NCBI RefSeq assembly: GCF_014218335.1 | Contig: NZ_AP023367.1 | Location: 635,001-699,000, forward strand | Direction of reading: 5' to 3' | Length of the DNA stretch: 64,000 nt | Source: Anaerocolumna cellulosilytica | Lineage (GTDB): Bacteria > Bacillota > Clostridia > Lachnospirales > Lachnospiraceae | Shown here: positions 43,365-52,743 of the stretch, one piece after another | Numbering within the stretch: position 1 is the first letter of the stretch | Layout of the letters: each line of letters opens with the position of its first letter | Notes under the pieces: model-generated | Told to the model about the DNA's origin: nothing | The model's input: only the letters and a program-made list of their open reading frames with translations | Databases searched by the model: none | Translations under genes and position numbers: made by a program

Positions 43365-45485
43365 ATGAGGAAAGAAAATTCAACCTTTAAAACCAAATTT
43401 ATATCAGAAGCAGGAAGCGGGCTTAAAAATACCGATTATTTTGCATTTGTTGAGCTGGATAATTATGCATGTTACTGTATTGCTGATGGAATAGACAGGG
43501 ATAAAGAGAAGGAAAGTGCGAAGCTTGCAGTGGAGGAAGCAATACGACGATTTTTAGAAAAACCTTCCATAAAAAAAAGCTGTATTAACCGGTGTCTAAA
43601 AGCTGCAAATGAAGTACTAAAGTCAGAATCCAGGGAGCTTCGTCTGGAAGCTAGCTTCTTAATGGTAGTAACTAACTATAATACCATGCGGTGGGGAAGT
43701 GCCGGTAACACTAGATTGTACCATGTCAGGAATGGTTCCATAAAAAATAAAAGTGCTGATTTATCCCTAAGCAGTACGCTTGCCGAACAGGGAAGGCTGC
43801 CTCAGGACAAGATAGAAGAACATGAAGAAAGACATAATCTGTATTGTTATCTGGGGATGCCGGAAAAATTTCTACCTATTTTATCCGATAAAATCAAGTT
43901 AGAAGATGGGGATACGATTTACCTTTGCACCAAGGGAATCTGGGAGAATGCAGGAGCACCCGAACTCTTAGATGCTTTGGAGGAGGCAAAGGAACCGGAA
44001 GAAGTTTGTGACAGTGTGGAGGAGCTTATCCTTGCAAGGCAGAAGAAAAACCTACCAAGCTATACCCTTTGTACTATCTTTGCGGATAAAGTGTACAAAG
44101 ATCCGGGGAAACGTAAGAAGCTTATAAAAAAGCTTCTAATAGCAGCTATACCACTACTTATTCTGGCACTTACTTTATCCATTACTTTCTACATACTTCA
44201 TAAAAAGAACCAAGAAAAAATTACAACCATGCTTTCCTTAAAGGAAACAGGTATTCAGTATATAGAAGAACAGAATTATAAACGTGCATTAGAAAAATTC
44301 AAAGAAGGCTTAGAAGCAGTAAAAAAAGTAAAACTTAAGGAGAAAAGTGAACCCTACCTTGAAAAAGAAGAGCTGGAGCAGTATCAAAAATTATCAGAAC
44401 TTATGGTAGATGCCCAGGAGGCAATGGATAAAAAGGATTATAAACAAGCCATTCATTTTTATGAACTGGCTCTCGTTCAGGTAAAGGAAATCCTTGATTA
44501 TGGAGCAGAAGAAAAGCAGTATATCAGAGAGCAAAAGGAGCTTGCAGCAGCCTATCTGGAAATCTTAAGTTACATACAAAGCGGTGATAAAATGGCCTCC
44601 ATAGACAATTATGCAGAGGCAATAGAAGCCTATGAATCGGCATTGTCTTTAGCCAGAGACATCTTCTATACAGAAGGCAAGGACGAAGCTTCCACTAAGT
44701 TAGATGAAGTTAAAGCAGAACAGCATCAGCAGCTATTAGATGATTATATTGAAGAAGCGGACGAGTATGCTGACCGGGCAGAAGATGAGGAAGCCGGTGG
44801 TTATTATACAATGGCAAAGAAATACTATAAAGAAGCTGCGAACCTTTATAAAAAGGGCAAAGACAAGGAAAAAGCAAAGGAAATGAAAACAAAAATAGAA
44901 GAGCTGGAAGAGGAAGAAAGTACCTCAGAAAAAGACCAGTTTGCAGCTAATGCAGATGTAAATATTATGAAAGGTGATCAGGCAGTGGAGGACGGGGATT
45001 ACGAAAAGGCTCTTTCCTATTACCAGACAGCCATCGATTATTATACTGCGGCAGAAAAGACAGACAGTATCCCTGCTGTTCAAGCCAAGATGGAATTAGC
45101 TCAAAGTAAAAATACAGCAACGGCAAAACAGGAAGCTCAAGCAGCGCGTTATATTGAAGAAGCTGCGAATAAGGAAAAGTTAAAAGACTATGCCGCGGCC
45201 GCTGTTTTGTATGGACTGGCAAGAGATATTTACAGAGAAGCCGGAATGAGCAGTGATGTAAATTATATGACCAAGCTTATCTCAGAAATGGATAAGAAGG
45301 CTGCTAGTGAAACAGAGAACCAGACGGCAGCTGATACTAACTTAGCTGACAATACCAAGACTAGTACCGGAACAAGCAGTACAAATACCAAGGAAGGCAG
45401 TACAAAGACAGATACTTCTGCGGAGGACGACTTAGAAAAGGAAGGAACTGAGGAAGAAACTACAGGAAAAGAGCTTACGAAATAA
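43365..45485 (+). CDS. PP2C-like / TM / TPR protein
   Basis: A 706-residue protein. The N-terminal 240 residues are a degenerate PP2C domain (CIADGID and WGSAGNTRLY remain, but the final DN pair is missing, reading SYTLCTIFA), so it may bind rather than cleave. One TM lies at 255-283. About six TPR-like repeats follow at 290-650 (ALEKFKEGLEAVKK, AIHFYELALVQVKEI, AIEAYESALSLARDI, ALSYYQTAIDYYTAAE and others), and a Ser/Thr/Glu-rich tail ends it. It may scaffold the apparatus outside or inside the membrane, depending on topology. GGAG precedes the ATG. Confidence 0.8.
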   Translation: MRKENSTFKTKFISEAGSGLKNTDYFAFVELDNYACYCIADGIDRDKEKESAKLAVEEAIRRFLEKPSIKKSCINRCLKAANEVLKSESRELRLEASFLMVVTNYNTMRWGSAGNTRLYHVRNGSIKNKSADLSLSSTLAEQGRLPQDKIEEHEERHNLYCYLGMPEKFLPILSDKIKLEDGDTIYLCTKGIWENAGAPELLDALEEAKEPEEVCDSVEELILARQKKNLPSYTLCTIFADKVYKDPGKRKKLIKKLLIAAIPLLILALTLSITFYILHKKNQEKITTMLSLKETGIQYIEEQNYKRALEKFKEGLEAVKKVKLKEKSEPYLEKEELEQYQKLSELMVDAQEAMDKKDYKQAIHFYELALVQVKEILDYGAEEKQYIREQKELAAAYLEILSYIQSGDKMASIDNYAEAIEAYESALSLARDIFYTEGKDEASTKLDEVKAEQHQQLLDDYIEEADEYADRAEDEEAGGYYTMAKKYYKEAANLYKKGKDKEKAKEMKTKIEELEEEESTSEKDQFAANADVNIMKGDQAVEDGDYEKALSYYQTAIDYYTAAEKTDSIPAVQAKMELAQSKNTATAKQEAQAARYIEEAANKEKLKDYAAAAVLYGLARDIYREAGMSSDVNYMTKLISEMDKKAASETENQTAADTNLADNTKTSTGTSSTNTKEGSTKTDTSAEDDLEKEGTEEETTGKELTK

Positions 45486-45533
45486 GGAAAGGGTTGCTTG
45501 TACGCGACCCAAGGTCGCAGAGGGGAGCTAACT

Positions 45534-46853
45534 ATGAAAGATATGATTATTGAGAAGCTTTCTAAAATACAAAACCTAGAAGAAAGAAAGCTTTTAAAGG
45601 ATATCCTAAACGGCGTATTTGTTGGAGTGGTAGGCTATAACGAGGAAATGTTTCAAAAGCTTACCAAGGAAATATTCGAAGAAATACGCTTTGATGAGAA
45701 CCGTTATACCATATATACCTCATTAGCAGAACGTAACGAAGTAGATCCTATACATGAATTTCTTTACCCAATGCTTCCAGAGGATATGCAGGAGACAGAG
45801 TATGTAGTAAAAGAAATACAGGAAGTACTCGAAGATAGGCAGGAATACCGTCTGATGAAGCTGTTTTTCCAGTGCGACTACTTGGTATTTAAAGAAATAC
45901 TAGCAGGGACGGAGCGTTATACGGGTAAAATACGAACGGACAAGGATGAATATACGATAAGTATTTCATTAAAGCAAAATCTGGAGTACAAAGCCTGTAT
46001 TGAAGAACTCTATGGGAATTTTACTAGAAACGGTGTTGTATGGACCACAATAAACAGTCCTTATGTACATAAATTTGCAGATGTCATGCTAACCGGGTTA
46101 GATAAGCCAATTAAAAAAGGTGAGCAGATAAAAGAAGTTACAATCAGCCTCGGAAAATACGACGGCTATAAAAGAGAGAACATGGTTCCTCTTTGGAATA
46201 TTGAAAAGCTTGTACTCCCAAGTCTTACTTTTCCTGTGCCTGCTATGGATCAGATAAATTTTCAGCATGAAATATCTCTAAGCAAGTCAGGGGAGGAACA
46301 TGGCTATCTTGTAATATTGGACGAAGAATTTAAAGGCTATGTAAAACGTAATAAAGATTCTATGACAGTATGTGCACCGGTGCCGGATATTACAGATTGG
46401 AAGATTTTAAAGGTAACCGCATACAAACAGGCCAATCTCTCCTATGCTGGCTACGAAATTATGTCCAATAAAACAGAGAATAGTTTTTTAAATCGTTATG
46501 CCAGACAGCAGACAAGGGTTATTCGAACAAAAGCTGAATTATACCGGATAATCTCTTCCTTTGAAATTGCTAAAAATGTTGAATTTATAGACTTTAAAAT
46601 ACGAAATAGCGGTGATAAACAAGGAGAGACCTACCAAATGGACTCCTTTTTAACAGACGGTATCAGGGAAGAAAATTACAAAAAGACGTTGCTGTTAGAG
46701 TTTACGGCAAGGGAAGAGAATTATTTAACCAGGGATATTTTAAGCTTTCTGGTATCTGAAATACAACAGTATTTTCCTGAGTATGTATGCAAAGGTAAAC
46801 TGCTTATAAAGTCAGATTTGCAGGAAGCGCAAGAAGGCAATGTTAAATTGTAG
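45534..46853 (+). CDS. Candidate baseplate wedge protein (TssF/gpJ-like)
   Basis: A 439-residue soluble protein of unrecognised family, which I recall being named DUF5716 in related bacteria. A helical N-terminus leads into beta-rich sequence; the last 100 residues show RTKAELYRIISSFEIAKNVEF and an EFTAREENYLTRDILSFLV block, like the variable end of baseplate J/TssF proteins. The family call is inferred from order (sheath, tube, baseplate, spike) and these segments. TTG 45498 opens the frame; ATG 45534 follows AGGGGAG. Confidence 0.5.
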   Translation: MKDMIIEKLSKIQNLEERKLLKDILNGVFVGVVGYNEEMFQKLTKEIFEEIRFDENRYTIYTSLAERNEVDPIHEFLYPMLPEDMQETEYVVKEIQEVLEDRQEYRLMKLFFQCDYLVFKEILAGTERYTGKIRTDKDEYTISISLKQNLEYKACIEELYGNFTRNGVVWTTINSPYVHKFADVMLTGLDKPIKKGEQIKEVTISLGKYDGYKRENMVPLWNIEKLVLPSLTFPVPAMDQINFQHEISLSKSGEEHGYLVILDEEFKGYVKRNKDSMTVCAPVPDITDWKILKVTAYKQANLSYAGYEIMSNKTENSFLNRYARQQTRVIRTKAELYRIISSFEIAKNVEFIDFKIRNSGDKQGETYQMDSFLTDGIREENYKKTLLLEFTAREENYLTRDILSFLVSEIQQYFPEYVCKGKLLIKSDLQEAQEGNVKL

Positions 46854-46916
46854 AAATAAGGAAAGGCAGTAGAATAGGTCAACAGATAAAACAGGTGGAA
46901 GGAGGAGAGTGAGCCG

Positions 46917-47612
46917 ATGAACTATATCTGGGATATGTTAATCAAGGCAAAAAAGGCAGGTCTAAGGAAGGAAGACATAACCTTTTTAAGGGCAAAGGTG
47001 TATTCTCCCTACATGGAACTTGCATTCGAAGAATTAAATTCAGAATTTCAAGATGAAAAACTGGTGGTAGAGATCAATCCCTACTACCGGTATTATAATA
47101 TATTTAAAAATTTATTTCCGCCGGATTTTTTAGAGTATGAAGCCCTGCGGAATGTACTTTTTGATTTGCTAATGCACCATCTGGCAGATACCGATGCCTA
47201 TATGGGCATGAACAAGACGGAGTTTTATAAGCATTTTATACTGGAAGACATTGAAAACGGCTGTTTTGGGCAGAAGTTGAAAGAGAGCCTGACAGAATTC
47301 TCTGAAATAGAAAAACAGATGCTTTTAGAACGGATTATCCGTTTATATAAATTAGGTGACAGCTTGCAACTGTTAAAAGAAACCATACATGTAATCTTTC
47401 GTAACAGCAGTATCTACATCAATAAGCAGGAAAAGGATGAGATACTGATTTACCTGGGAGAGAGAAAGAATAAAGCGAAGGAGAAAAAGATACAGCTAAT
47501 ACTTGATTTTTTCCTTCCGGTCAAGTACGCTATACGAATTTATTGGGATAAGCATTTCGGAATCATCGACGTGAAAGAAACCATGAAAATTGAAGAAATC
47601 CTGCTTTATTAA
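46917..47612 (+). CDS. Candidate baseplate protein (TssG/gpI-like)
   Basis: A 231-residue soluble protein of unknown function. The ending FFLPVKYAIRIYWDKHFGIID is notable: the LPV...YW..HFGIID arrangement resembles the C-terminus seen in small baseplate wedge proteins. It lies directly after the candidate wedge protein and before the Hsp70-like gene. GGAGGAGAG precedes ATG 46917. Assignment is by context and should be tested by structure. Confidence 0.45.
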   Translation: MNYIWDMLIKAKKAGLRKEDITFLRAKVYSPYMELAFEELNSEFQDEKLVVEINPYYRYYNIFKNLFPPDFLEYEALRNVLFDLLMHHLADTDAYMGMNKTEFYKHFILEDIENGCFGQKLKESLTEFSEIEKQMLLERIIRLYKLGDSLQLLKETIHVIFRNSSIYINKQEKDEILIYLGERKNKAKEKKIQLILDFFLPVKYAIRIYWDKHFGIIDVKETMKIEEILLY

Positions 47613-47631
47613 CAATTATGGGAGAAAGCAT

Positions 47632-50382
47632 ATGAATACAAGAGTAAATTCACCTGGGCACACTAGGGCAGCCTATAAAAAGAGTGTATTAAAGGATATG
47701 ACCACCTACAGGTTAAGGGAAATATGTATACAGGAAAAGTTAATTAAAGGAATCGCTAATCCCTTAAACCGCCAGGAGCTAATCAACACCATTCTGCGTT
47801 TTCGTGGGGAAGATGAAGCCATGCTTATTGAAAAGCGTGCAGAAGGCGGATTCGATAGGGTGGAAGAGGCCATAAAGAGAAAGCTGGGTACAAGACTTGA
47901 TGATGGGGAAGCCATACAAAATCCTGCCAGAATGATACTATATAGGAATCTTGCTCTAACCCAGTTTGATGAATATAAAATAAGGCTTCAGGATCAAATG
48001 GGATATGGTACAGTACAAAAGATTTATCAGGAGCAAAAAGTTCAGGTGCCAGGATACAATAAGCCCTATAGTGGGAGTGGCTTGGGAAAAGCGAGAGAAA
48101 GCGGTCAAAATAAATATAAAAGCCTCATTAATACCAATGTATTACTAGTTGGAGAAAATAACGAGCTGTGCTGCATTATGAATCTAACCTCTGACGGAAG
48201 GGAGACAGAAAGTTATTACCTCACCAAGAGTAAGGAGCAGGAGATAAGACATGAAAACATCAAGTTTTATTATCTTTTATTCTTCTCCAAGGAGGAGTCT
48301 GAATATCTGTACCAGACGTATTACGAAGAAGTAGATGAACCTGTCATACTGGATTATTATAAAATACCCCTTGCAGATTTAGAAATAAGAGAAATAGAGG
48401 AAACAAAAGCCGTGTTGTCCATAGATTTCGGCACATCTAATACAACAGCAGCAGTTTATCTAAATCACGGCTACATTCAAAAACCAGATAGAAATGATTT
48501 ACTAAATGAAAAAATTAAGTTAGATGATATAAATATAGTTCAGTTTTTAGATGAAACTAAAGAGTCCAGTGTCTGGAAACCAATGGTACCAACTCTAGTC
48601 AGTGTTGCGGATTGTACCAATCAAGAAGACATAGTGTATCACTTTGGTTATGAGGCTAGAAAGGATACAAAGGTTAAATATTACGATGAATCCTTTAGTA
48701 TATTCTATGAAATGAAACGTTGGGTGGAAACCTATAACGGGGACCAGGAAATCATTGATAAAAAGGGAAATACAGCAACTGTAAAACGGCAGGATATGAT
48801 TCGAAAATACCTCTTATATGTCATTGCCAATGCAGAGCAGCGGTTTAAATGCCACTTTAAAAAGCTTCACTTAACCAGCCCTGTAAAACTAAAAGAGCAG
48901 TTTATTAGCATGTTTACAGCTATACTGCCGGAATATGAAATCGAAGGCAACCGCATGTTGGATGAAGGCACAGCGGTTCTTTATAATACCATCACAAGTC
49001 TTATTGAGAAAAAGAGTTATTACGAGGGGGAGCGTCTGGCGGCACTCATAATGGACTGCGGAGGCGGAACAACCGACCTTTCCTCCTGTGAATTTACTAT
49101 ACGGAATGAAAAGTCTTCCTATCTGGTGGATATAGAAACAACGTATGAAAACGGAGACACCAACTTTGGAGGAAACAATATTACCTATCGCATTATGCAA
49201 TATTTAAAGGTAGTATTTGCCGATTATTACGAAGGTAAAAAAGGAGTCCGTATAGAAGATTTTTTAGCACAGGCAGAAATGGATATTTATCGGATGGTAG
49301 ATACCTATGGAAGAGAAAAAGTCTATGAAAAACTGACAGAGGCTTACAATACGGCGGAAGAAAAAATCCCAACCAAGTTTCGCTACTATGAAAACCGGAG
49401 CAGGGAAGAATACTACATGGTAAAAAATAATTTCTACTTCCTGTTTCAGGTAGCAGAGCGTTTGAAAAAGAAATTCTATCAGGGACGAGGAATATTAAGA
49501 AATCGGTTTGAAGCAAGTAAAGAGCAGGAAAGCGAAGACTTAATGATAACCTGTATTGATTATTGGACCTTATCCGTACGGGAGGGACAAGGTTTAAAGG
49601 TACGCCATGATTTTCCGGAGATTGTATTTAATATAAAAGAAATAGAATTGCTGTTAAGAGCAGATATTTATTGGATAGTGGACAGGTTCCTAAACGAATT
49701 CTATCAGACCGGGAGGTTGTCTGACTTTTCCATCATTAAGTTAACCGGACAGTCCTGCCGGATAGATTTATTCCGGGAAGCCATTAAAGAATTCATACCG
49801 GGCAAAAGTATTGAATTTAAGCCCTTTGGTAAGAGTGAGGCCAGTATCAGAGATTTAAAGCTGGCATGTGTGAGAGGGGCAGCAAAATACATAACAGATA
49901 CGACCTCCGGCTTAAGTGAAGTACGTTTAATAAACAGAAGCCCCAGAATACCCTATTCCATCAGCGGTGTCACTCATGAAAATGAGGAAAAGAAATTAAT
50001 CTATAACCTTGCTAGAGAGCAGACGCATGGTACCTTATCAAGAAACAAAGGAATCACAAGGTTAGAGCTTTTCTTAAGGGATGGGGATGGGAAACTTAAG
50101 TTTCACTACCTATATCAGAATGACCCAGATGCCTATGAACCGAAGACTTATGAGGAAATACAGGATAAATACAAGGAATACAGACAATATATCATACAGG
50201 ATGAAACGGATAATATTAATAATACAGAAGTTAAATTCTTCATCTTTGCCGCAAAGGAGCAATGGGGCTTTTATCTTGTACCAATCACCAGAGAAGGAAC
50301 ACAGCTTTACTTAGGAAAGGATGCCTTTTACGCTTTTGAGAATAACTTGTGGGATGTGAACTTTTTTGACGGAACCAAGTAG
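47632..50382 (+). CDS. Hsp70-like ATPase with N-terminal SAP-like segment
   Basis: A 916-residue actin/Hsp70-fold ATPase. Residues of about 17-55 resemble a SAP motif (TTYRLREICIQEKLIKG). The ATPase shows phosphate 1 SIDFGTSNTTAAV near 265, phosphate 2 LIMDCGGGTTDLS near 472 and an adenosine segment IIKLTGQSCRIDLF near 702. The C-terminus has a further beta-rich domain. SrfB-like and Hsp70-like proteins occur in some type VI-like loci. It may chaperone assembly or effectors. TTG 47590 opens the frame; ATG 47632 follows GGGAGAAAG. Confidence 0.75.
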   Translation: MNTRVNSPGHTRAAYKKSVLKDMTTYRLREICIQEKLIKGIANPLNRQELINTILRFRGEDEAMLIEKRAEGGFDRVEEAIKRKLGTRLDDGEAIQNPARMILYRNLALTQFDEYKIRLQDQMGYGTVQKIYQEQKVQVPGYNKPYSGSGLGKARESGQNKYKSLINTNVLLVGENNELCCIMNLTSDGRETESYYLTKSKEQEIRHENIKFYYLLFFSKEESEYLYQTYYEEVDEPVILDYYKIPLADLEIREIEETKAVLSIDFGTSNTTAAVYLNHGYIQKPDRNDLLNEKIKLDDINIVQFLDETKESSVWKPMVPTLVSVADCTNQEDIVYHFGYEARKDTKVKYYDESFSIFYEMKRWVETYNGDQEIIDKKGNTATVKRQDMIRKYLLYVIANAEQRFKCHFKKLHLTSPVKLKEQFISMFTAILPEYEIEGNRMLDEGTAVLYNTITSLIEKKSYYEGERLAALIMDCGGGTTDLSSCEFTIRNEKSSYLVDIETTYENGDTNFGGNNITYRIMQYLKVVFADYYEGKKGVRIEDFLAQAEMDIYRMVDTYGREKVYEKLTEAYNTAEEKIPTKFRYYENRSREEYYMVKNNFYFLFQVAERLKKKFYQGRGILRNRFEASKEQESEDLMITCIDYWTLSVREGQGLKVRHDFPEIVFNIKEIELLLRADIYWIVDRFLNEFYQTGRLSDFSIIKLTGQSCRIDLFREAIKEFIPGKSIEFKPFGKSEASIRDLKLACVRGAAKYITDTTSGLSEVRLINRSPRIPYSISGVTHENEEKKLIYNLAREQTHGTLSRNKGITRLELFLRDGDGKLKFHYLYQNDPDAYEPKTYEEIQDKYKEYRQYIIQDETDNINNTEVKFFIFAAKEQWGFYLVPITREGTQLYLGKDAFYAFENNLWDVNFFDGTK

Positions 50383-50533
50383 CTTAGAATAGGTAATAGC
50401 GAAACATATATTCTGTGTGACGGAACTAGTCAAAACCACCAAAAACAGGTTCCGATGCAGTGGCAAGTCACCTTTATTTTGGTGGTTTTACCTATTTCCT
50501 ATTTCTAGATAAAGAGTTGTAATTACCTAAGTA
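50382..50533. repeat. MITE-like repeat, tandem copy 1
   Basis: Begins CTTAGAATAGGTAATAGCGAAAC and ends GTAATTACC. The core is an inverted repeat AAAACCACCAAAA (from 50432) against TTTTGGTGGTTTT (ending 50489), surrounding CAGGTTCCGATG and GTGGCAAGTCACC. The copy has no coding capacity. Confidence 0.7.
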
Positions 50534-50697
50534 ACTTAGAGAATTAGGTAATTGCGAAACTGTTATTTTATGAGTCGGAATCAGTCAAAATCACCAAAAA
50601 CAGGTTCCGATGCGGTGGCAAGTCACCTTCATTTTGGTGATTTTGTCTACTTCCAACTTCTAGATGTATCGTTTCGCAATGGTCTAAACTTAGAGAA
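50534..50697. repeat. MITE-like repeat, tandem copy 2
   Basis: Terminal inverted repeats GGTAATTGCGAAAC (near 50547) and GTTTCGCAAT (near 50670). The core is AAAATCACCAAAA / TTTTGGTGATTTT, in which the C-G pair of copy 1 is replaced by a T-A pair on both arms. Inner hairpin GGTGGCAAGTCACC. Confidence 0.7.
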
Positions 50698-50717
50698 TAA
50701 ATGAAAGGAGGAAAGAC

Positions 50718-51494
50718 ATGTTTGCAGAACAATTTCCTATCTTTGAAAAGGATAAAATACTAAAAGCAGATATGCTTACGGAGTTAAAAGATTATCCGAA
50801 AAATATGTTTTGGCTTCAGTATCAGGATTACTCTGACGGAATCTTATGTGGTGCAAGGGTAATTGTGACCGGTAAGGAATTAACCATAACCCCCGGAGTC
50901 ATAAAATTCAAGGAGAAACTTTTTCATATGGAGGCGGAGGTTAAAGTGCCTTACACAGCCTCCGGTACGGAGCATATCCTAAAGGTTCGTTTTTTAGAAG
51001 ATGAGATTAAGAATGATTTTATTATATGCCGTACGGAGCTGGTTTTGGAAGAAGGCACCAGGCTTGAGGTGGATGAAGCGGAGTTATGCCGCTTCACTTT
51101 AAAAGATGGTGCCTTATTAAGACAGGACTATCAGGATCTGGCAGACTTTGCAACCCTTCATAATACCGTGAATATCATACATGTGAAATACGCAGGAATC
51201 AAGGAGGAAACCCTCTCGCCGGAGATTACCGCATATTTTGGAAAGGAGTTATTAGGTTTGAGCCCTGATAACCCCTATGATATCAGCTTCGCCCTCCTTT
51301 GTTTGCAGGAAAAGCAAATGGAGCGGGGAGCTATCAAGGCTTATTTGATGGCAAGGCTGAATGTGAGAGAGGATGCGTTAAGTACCAATGAACAGCTTCA
51401 CAGATATTTGACCCGTATACTGGATGATGTGGTGAATGGAAGAAACGGCAGGAATTATCAGGGTGGGGGAGCGAAGAGGTTGATAGTGGAGTAG
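50718..51494 (+). CDS. Hypothetical baseplate or fibre-like protein
   Basis: A 258-residue soluble protein, family not recognised. The segment ILCGARVIVTGKELTITPG resembles the beta-sandwich opening of TssK/tail-fibre adaptor domains, followed by more beta strands and a helical C-terminus. It follows the tandem repeats and starts the effector half of the locus. AAAGGAGGA precedes ATG 50718. A role in connecting baseplate and fibres or membrane is possible but not shown. Confidence 0.45.
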   Translation: MFAEQFPIFEKDKILKADMLTELKDYPKNMFWLQYQDYSDGILCGARVIVTGKELTITPGVIKFKEKLFHMEAEVKVPYTASGTEHILKVRFLEDEIKNDFIICRTELVLEEGTRLEVDEAELCRFTLKDGALLRQDYQDLADFATLHNTVNIIHVKYAGIKEETLSPEITAYFGKELLGLSPDNPYDISFALLCLQEKQMERGAIKAYLMARLNVREDALSTNEQLHRYLTRILDDVVNGRNGRNYQGGGAKRLIVE

Positions 51495-51583
51495 ACTTAG
51501 CAAGTGAATAGAAAGTATAGCATATATATGCAGGTCTACATTTGAACTTAATCGTATTAATTATTTGCCTAAAGGAGGCTACT

Positions 51584-52198
51584 ATGCAATATGGAGACGA
51601 AGAAATTATTGAGTTATTAAATCAACATAAGAAATATTCAGTTGGTAATGTGTACTCAGGGATTTGTATTGGCGGCGAAATGTTTCATTTTCATGAGTAT
51701 TCATTTTTTGAACATAAACTTAAAATTATGTTACCTCTCCGTTTCATCGATACACCAAAAGAAGTAATGAAATTAAAATATGCCAATACAATAATGCCTC
51801 AAATAGCTAAAATAAGTATGGATTATACCATGGATATGTCTTTTACTTTAACCACAGAGCCGCTAAGAGAAGATGAGATTGAGCAAAGAATAGATGAACA
51901 AATACATATCTTAAAAAGATTGCAACCAGGTTATGAGGTTTATGAAAAAAATATTGAGGACACCGGTTGTATTAAGTTTGGGTGGTTTGATTTCAAAGGC
52001 TATGCAATGGATGAAATTCTCTATAATATTACCTTTATAGTAGCTATTAATGGATGTATGATGTATGGCAGATATAATTGTAGTATATATAAGGCACAAA
52101 AGTGGAAACCTGTAGTGCTTCAAATGTTGTACTCAATAAATAATGAAGCAAAAACAACAAATAAATATGTAATTGAAAGTCTGATTGATAATTTTTAA
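51584..52198 (+). CDS. DcrB/Eag-like candidate chaperone 1
   Basis: A 204-residue protein homologous to the next gene product; both share GWFxF, LYNI, an INGxxxxG(R/G)(Y/F)NC block and a final WKP(V/I)V. The alpha-beta layout resembles DcrB/DUF1795 domains, found in Eag chaperones that shield the membrane segments of type VI effectors. Its place before the VgrG-toxins, which carry hydrophobic stretches, suits this. TTG 51542 opens the frame; ATG 51584 lies after AAAGGAGGC. Confidence 0.5.
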   Translation: MQYGDEEIIELLNQHKKYSVGNVYSGICIGGEMFHFHEYSFFEHKLKIMLPLRFIDTPKEVMKLKYANTIMPQIAKISMDYTMDMSFTLTTEPLREDEIEQRIDEQIHILKRLQPGYEVYEKNIEDTGCIKFGWFDFKGYAMDEILYNITFIVAINGCMMYGRYNCSIYKAQKWKPVVLQMLYSINNEAKTTNKYVIESLIDNF

Positions 52199-52265
52199 TA
52201 ACTCATACTTGTTTTAATATATGTAATTATCTAACAAATTAAATGCCAAGAAAGTAGGGAATAAT

Positions 52266-52742
52266 GTGAAATTGTTTTTCAGACCAATAATAAATCATGA
52301 TTTTTATATGGAAATACCTGAGAGTTTTGACTTTATGACTGATGATATTGCAAGAATAAAATATCCGTCTGAATTGAGACCTCATGTTATATTTACCAAT
52401 GAAGATGCTTCTGTAGACTATAAATTTAGTTATGTAAATCAGACATTGGATGAAGGACTTCTTGATGAATTAATAAAACAAACAAAATTGAACTTAAGAA
52501 AAATCTACACAGGAATTCAATTTTATGATAAAGACATTTTTCAAGTGGATGGAACAAAGCTTGGGTGGTTTGAATTTATGTCACCCGCAATTGACGGTTC
52601 ACTGTACAATATTGTATTTTATACTTGGATTAATGGACAATTACTGCAAGGTGGGTTTAATTGTATATATGAAGATTCCGTATCTTGGAGACCGATCGTA
52701 ATAAATAGTCTAAGAACAATAAGGAAGGAGACGGTGATATAA
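52266..52742 (+). CDS. DcrB/Eag-like candidate chaperone 2
   Basis: A 158-residue protein starting at GTG 52266. It opens with FRPIINHDFYMEIPESFDFM and shares with the previous protein the GWFEF, LYNIVF, INGQLLQGGFNC and SWRPIVI blocks. The two are diverged paralogues. It lies directly before the VgrG gene (one base apart), so effector loading is the working idea. Confidence 0.5.
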   Translation: MKLFFRPIINHDFYMEIPESFDFMTDDIARIKYPSELRPHVIFTNEDASVDYKFSYVNQTLDEGLLDELIKQTKLNLRKIYTGIQFYDKDIFQVDGTKLGWFEFMSPAIDGSLYNIVFYTWINGQLLQGGFNCIYEDSVSWRPIVINSLRTIRKETVI

Positions 52743-52743
52743 A

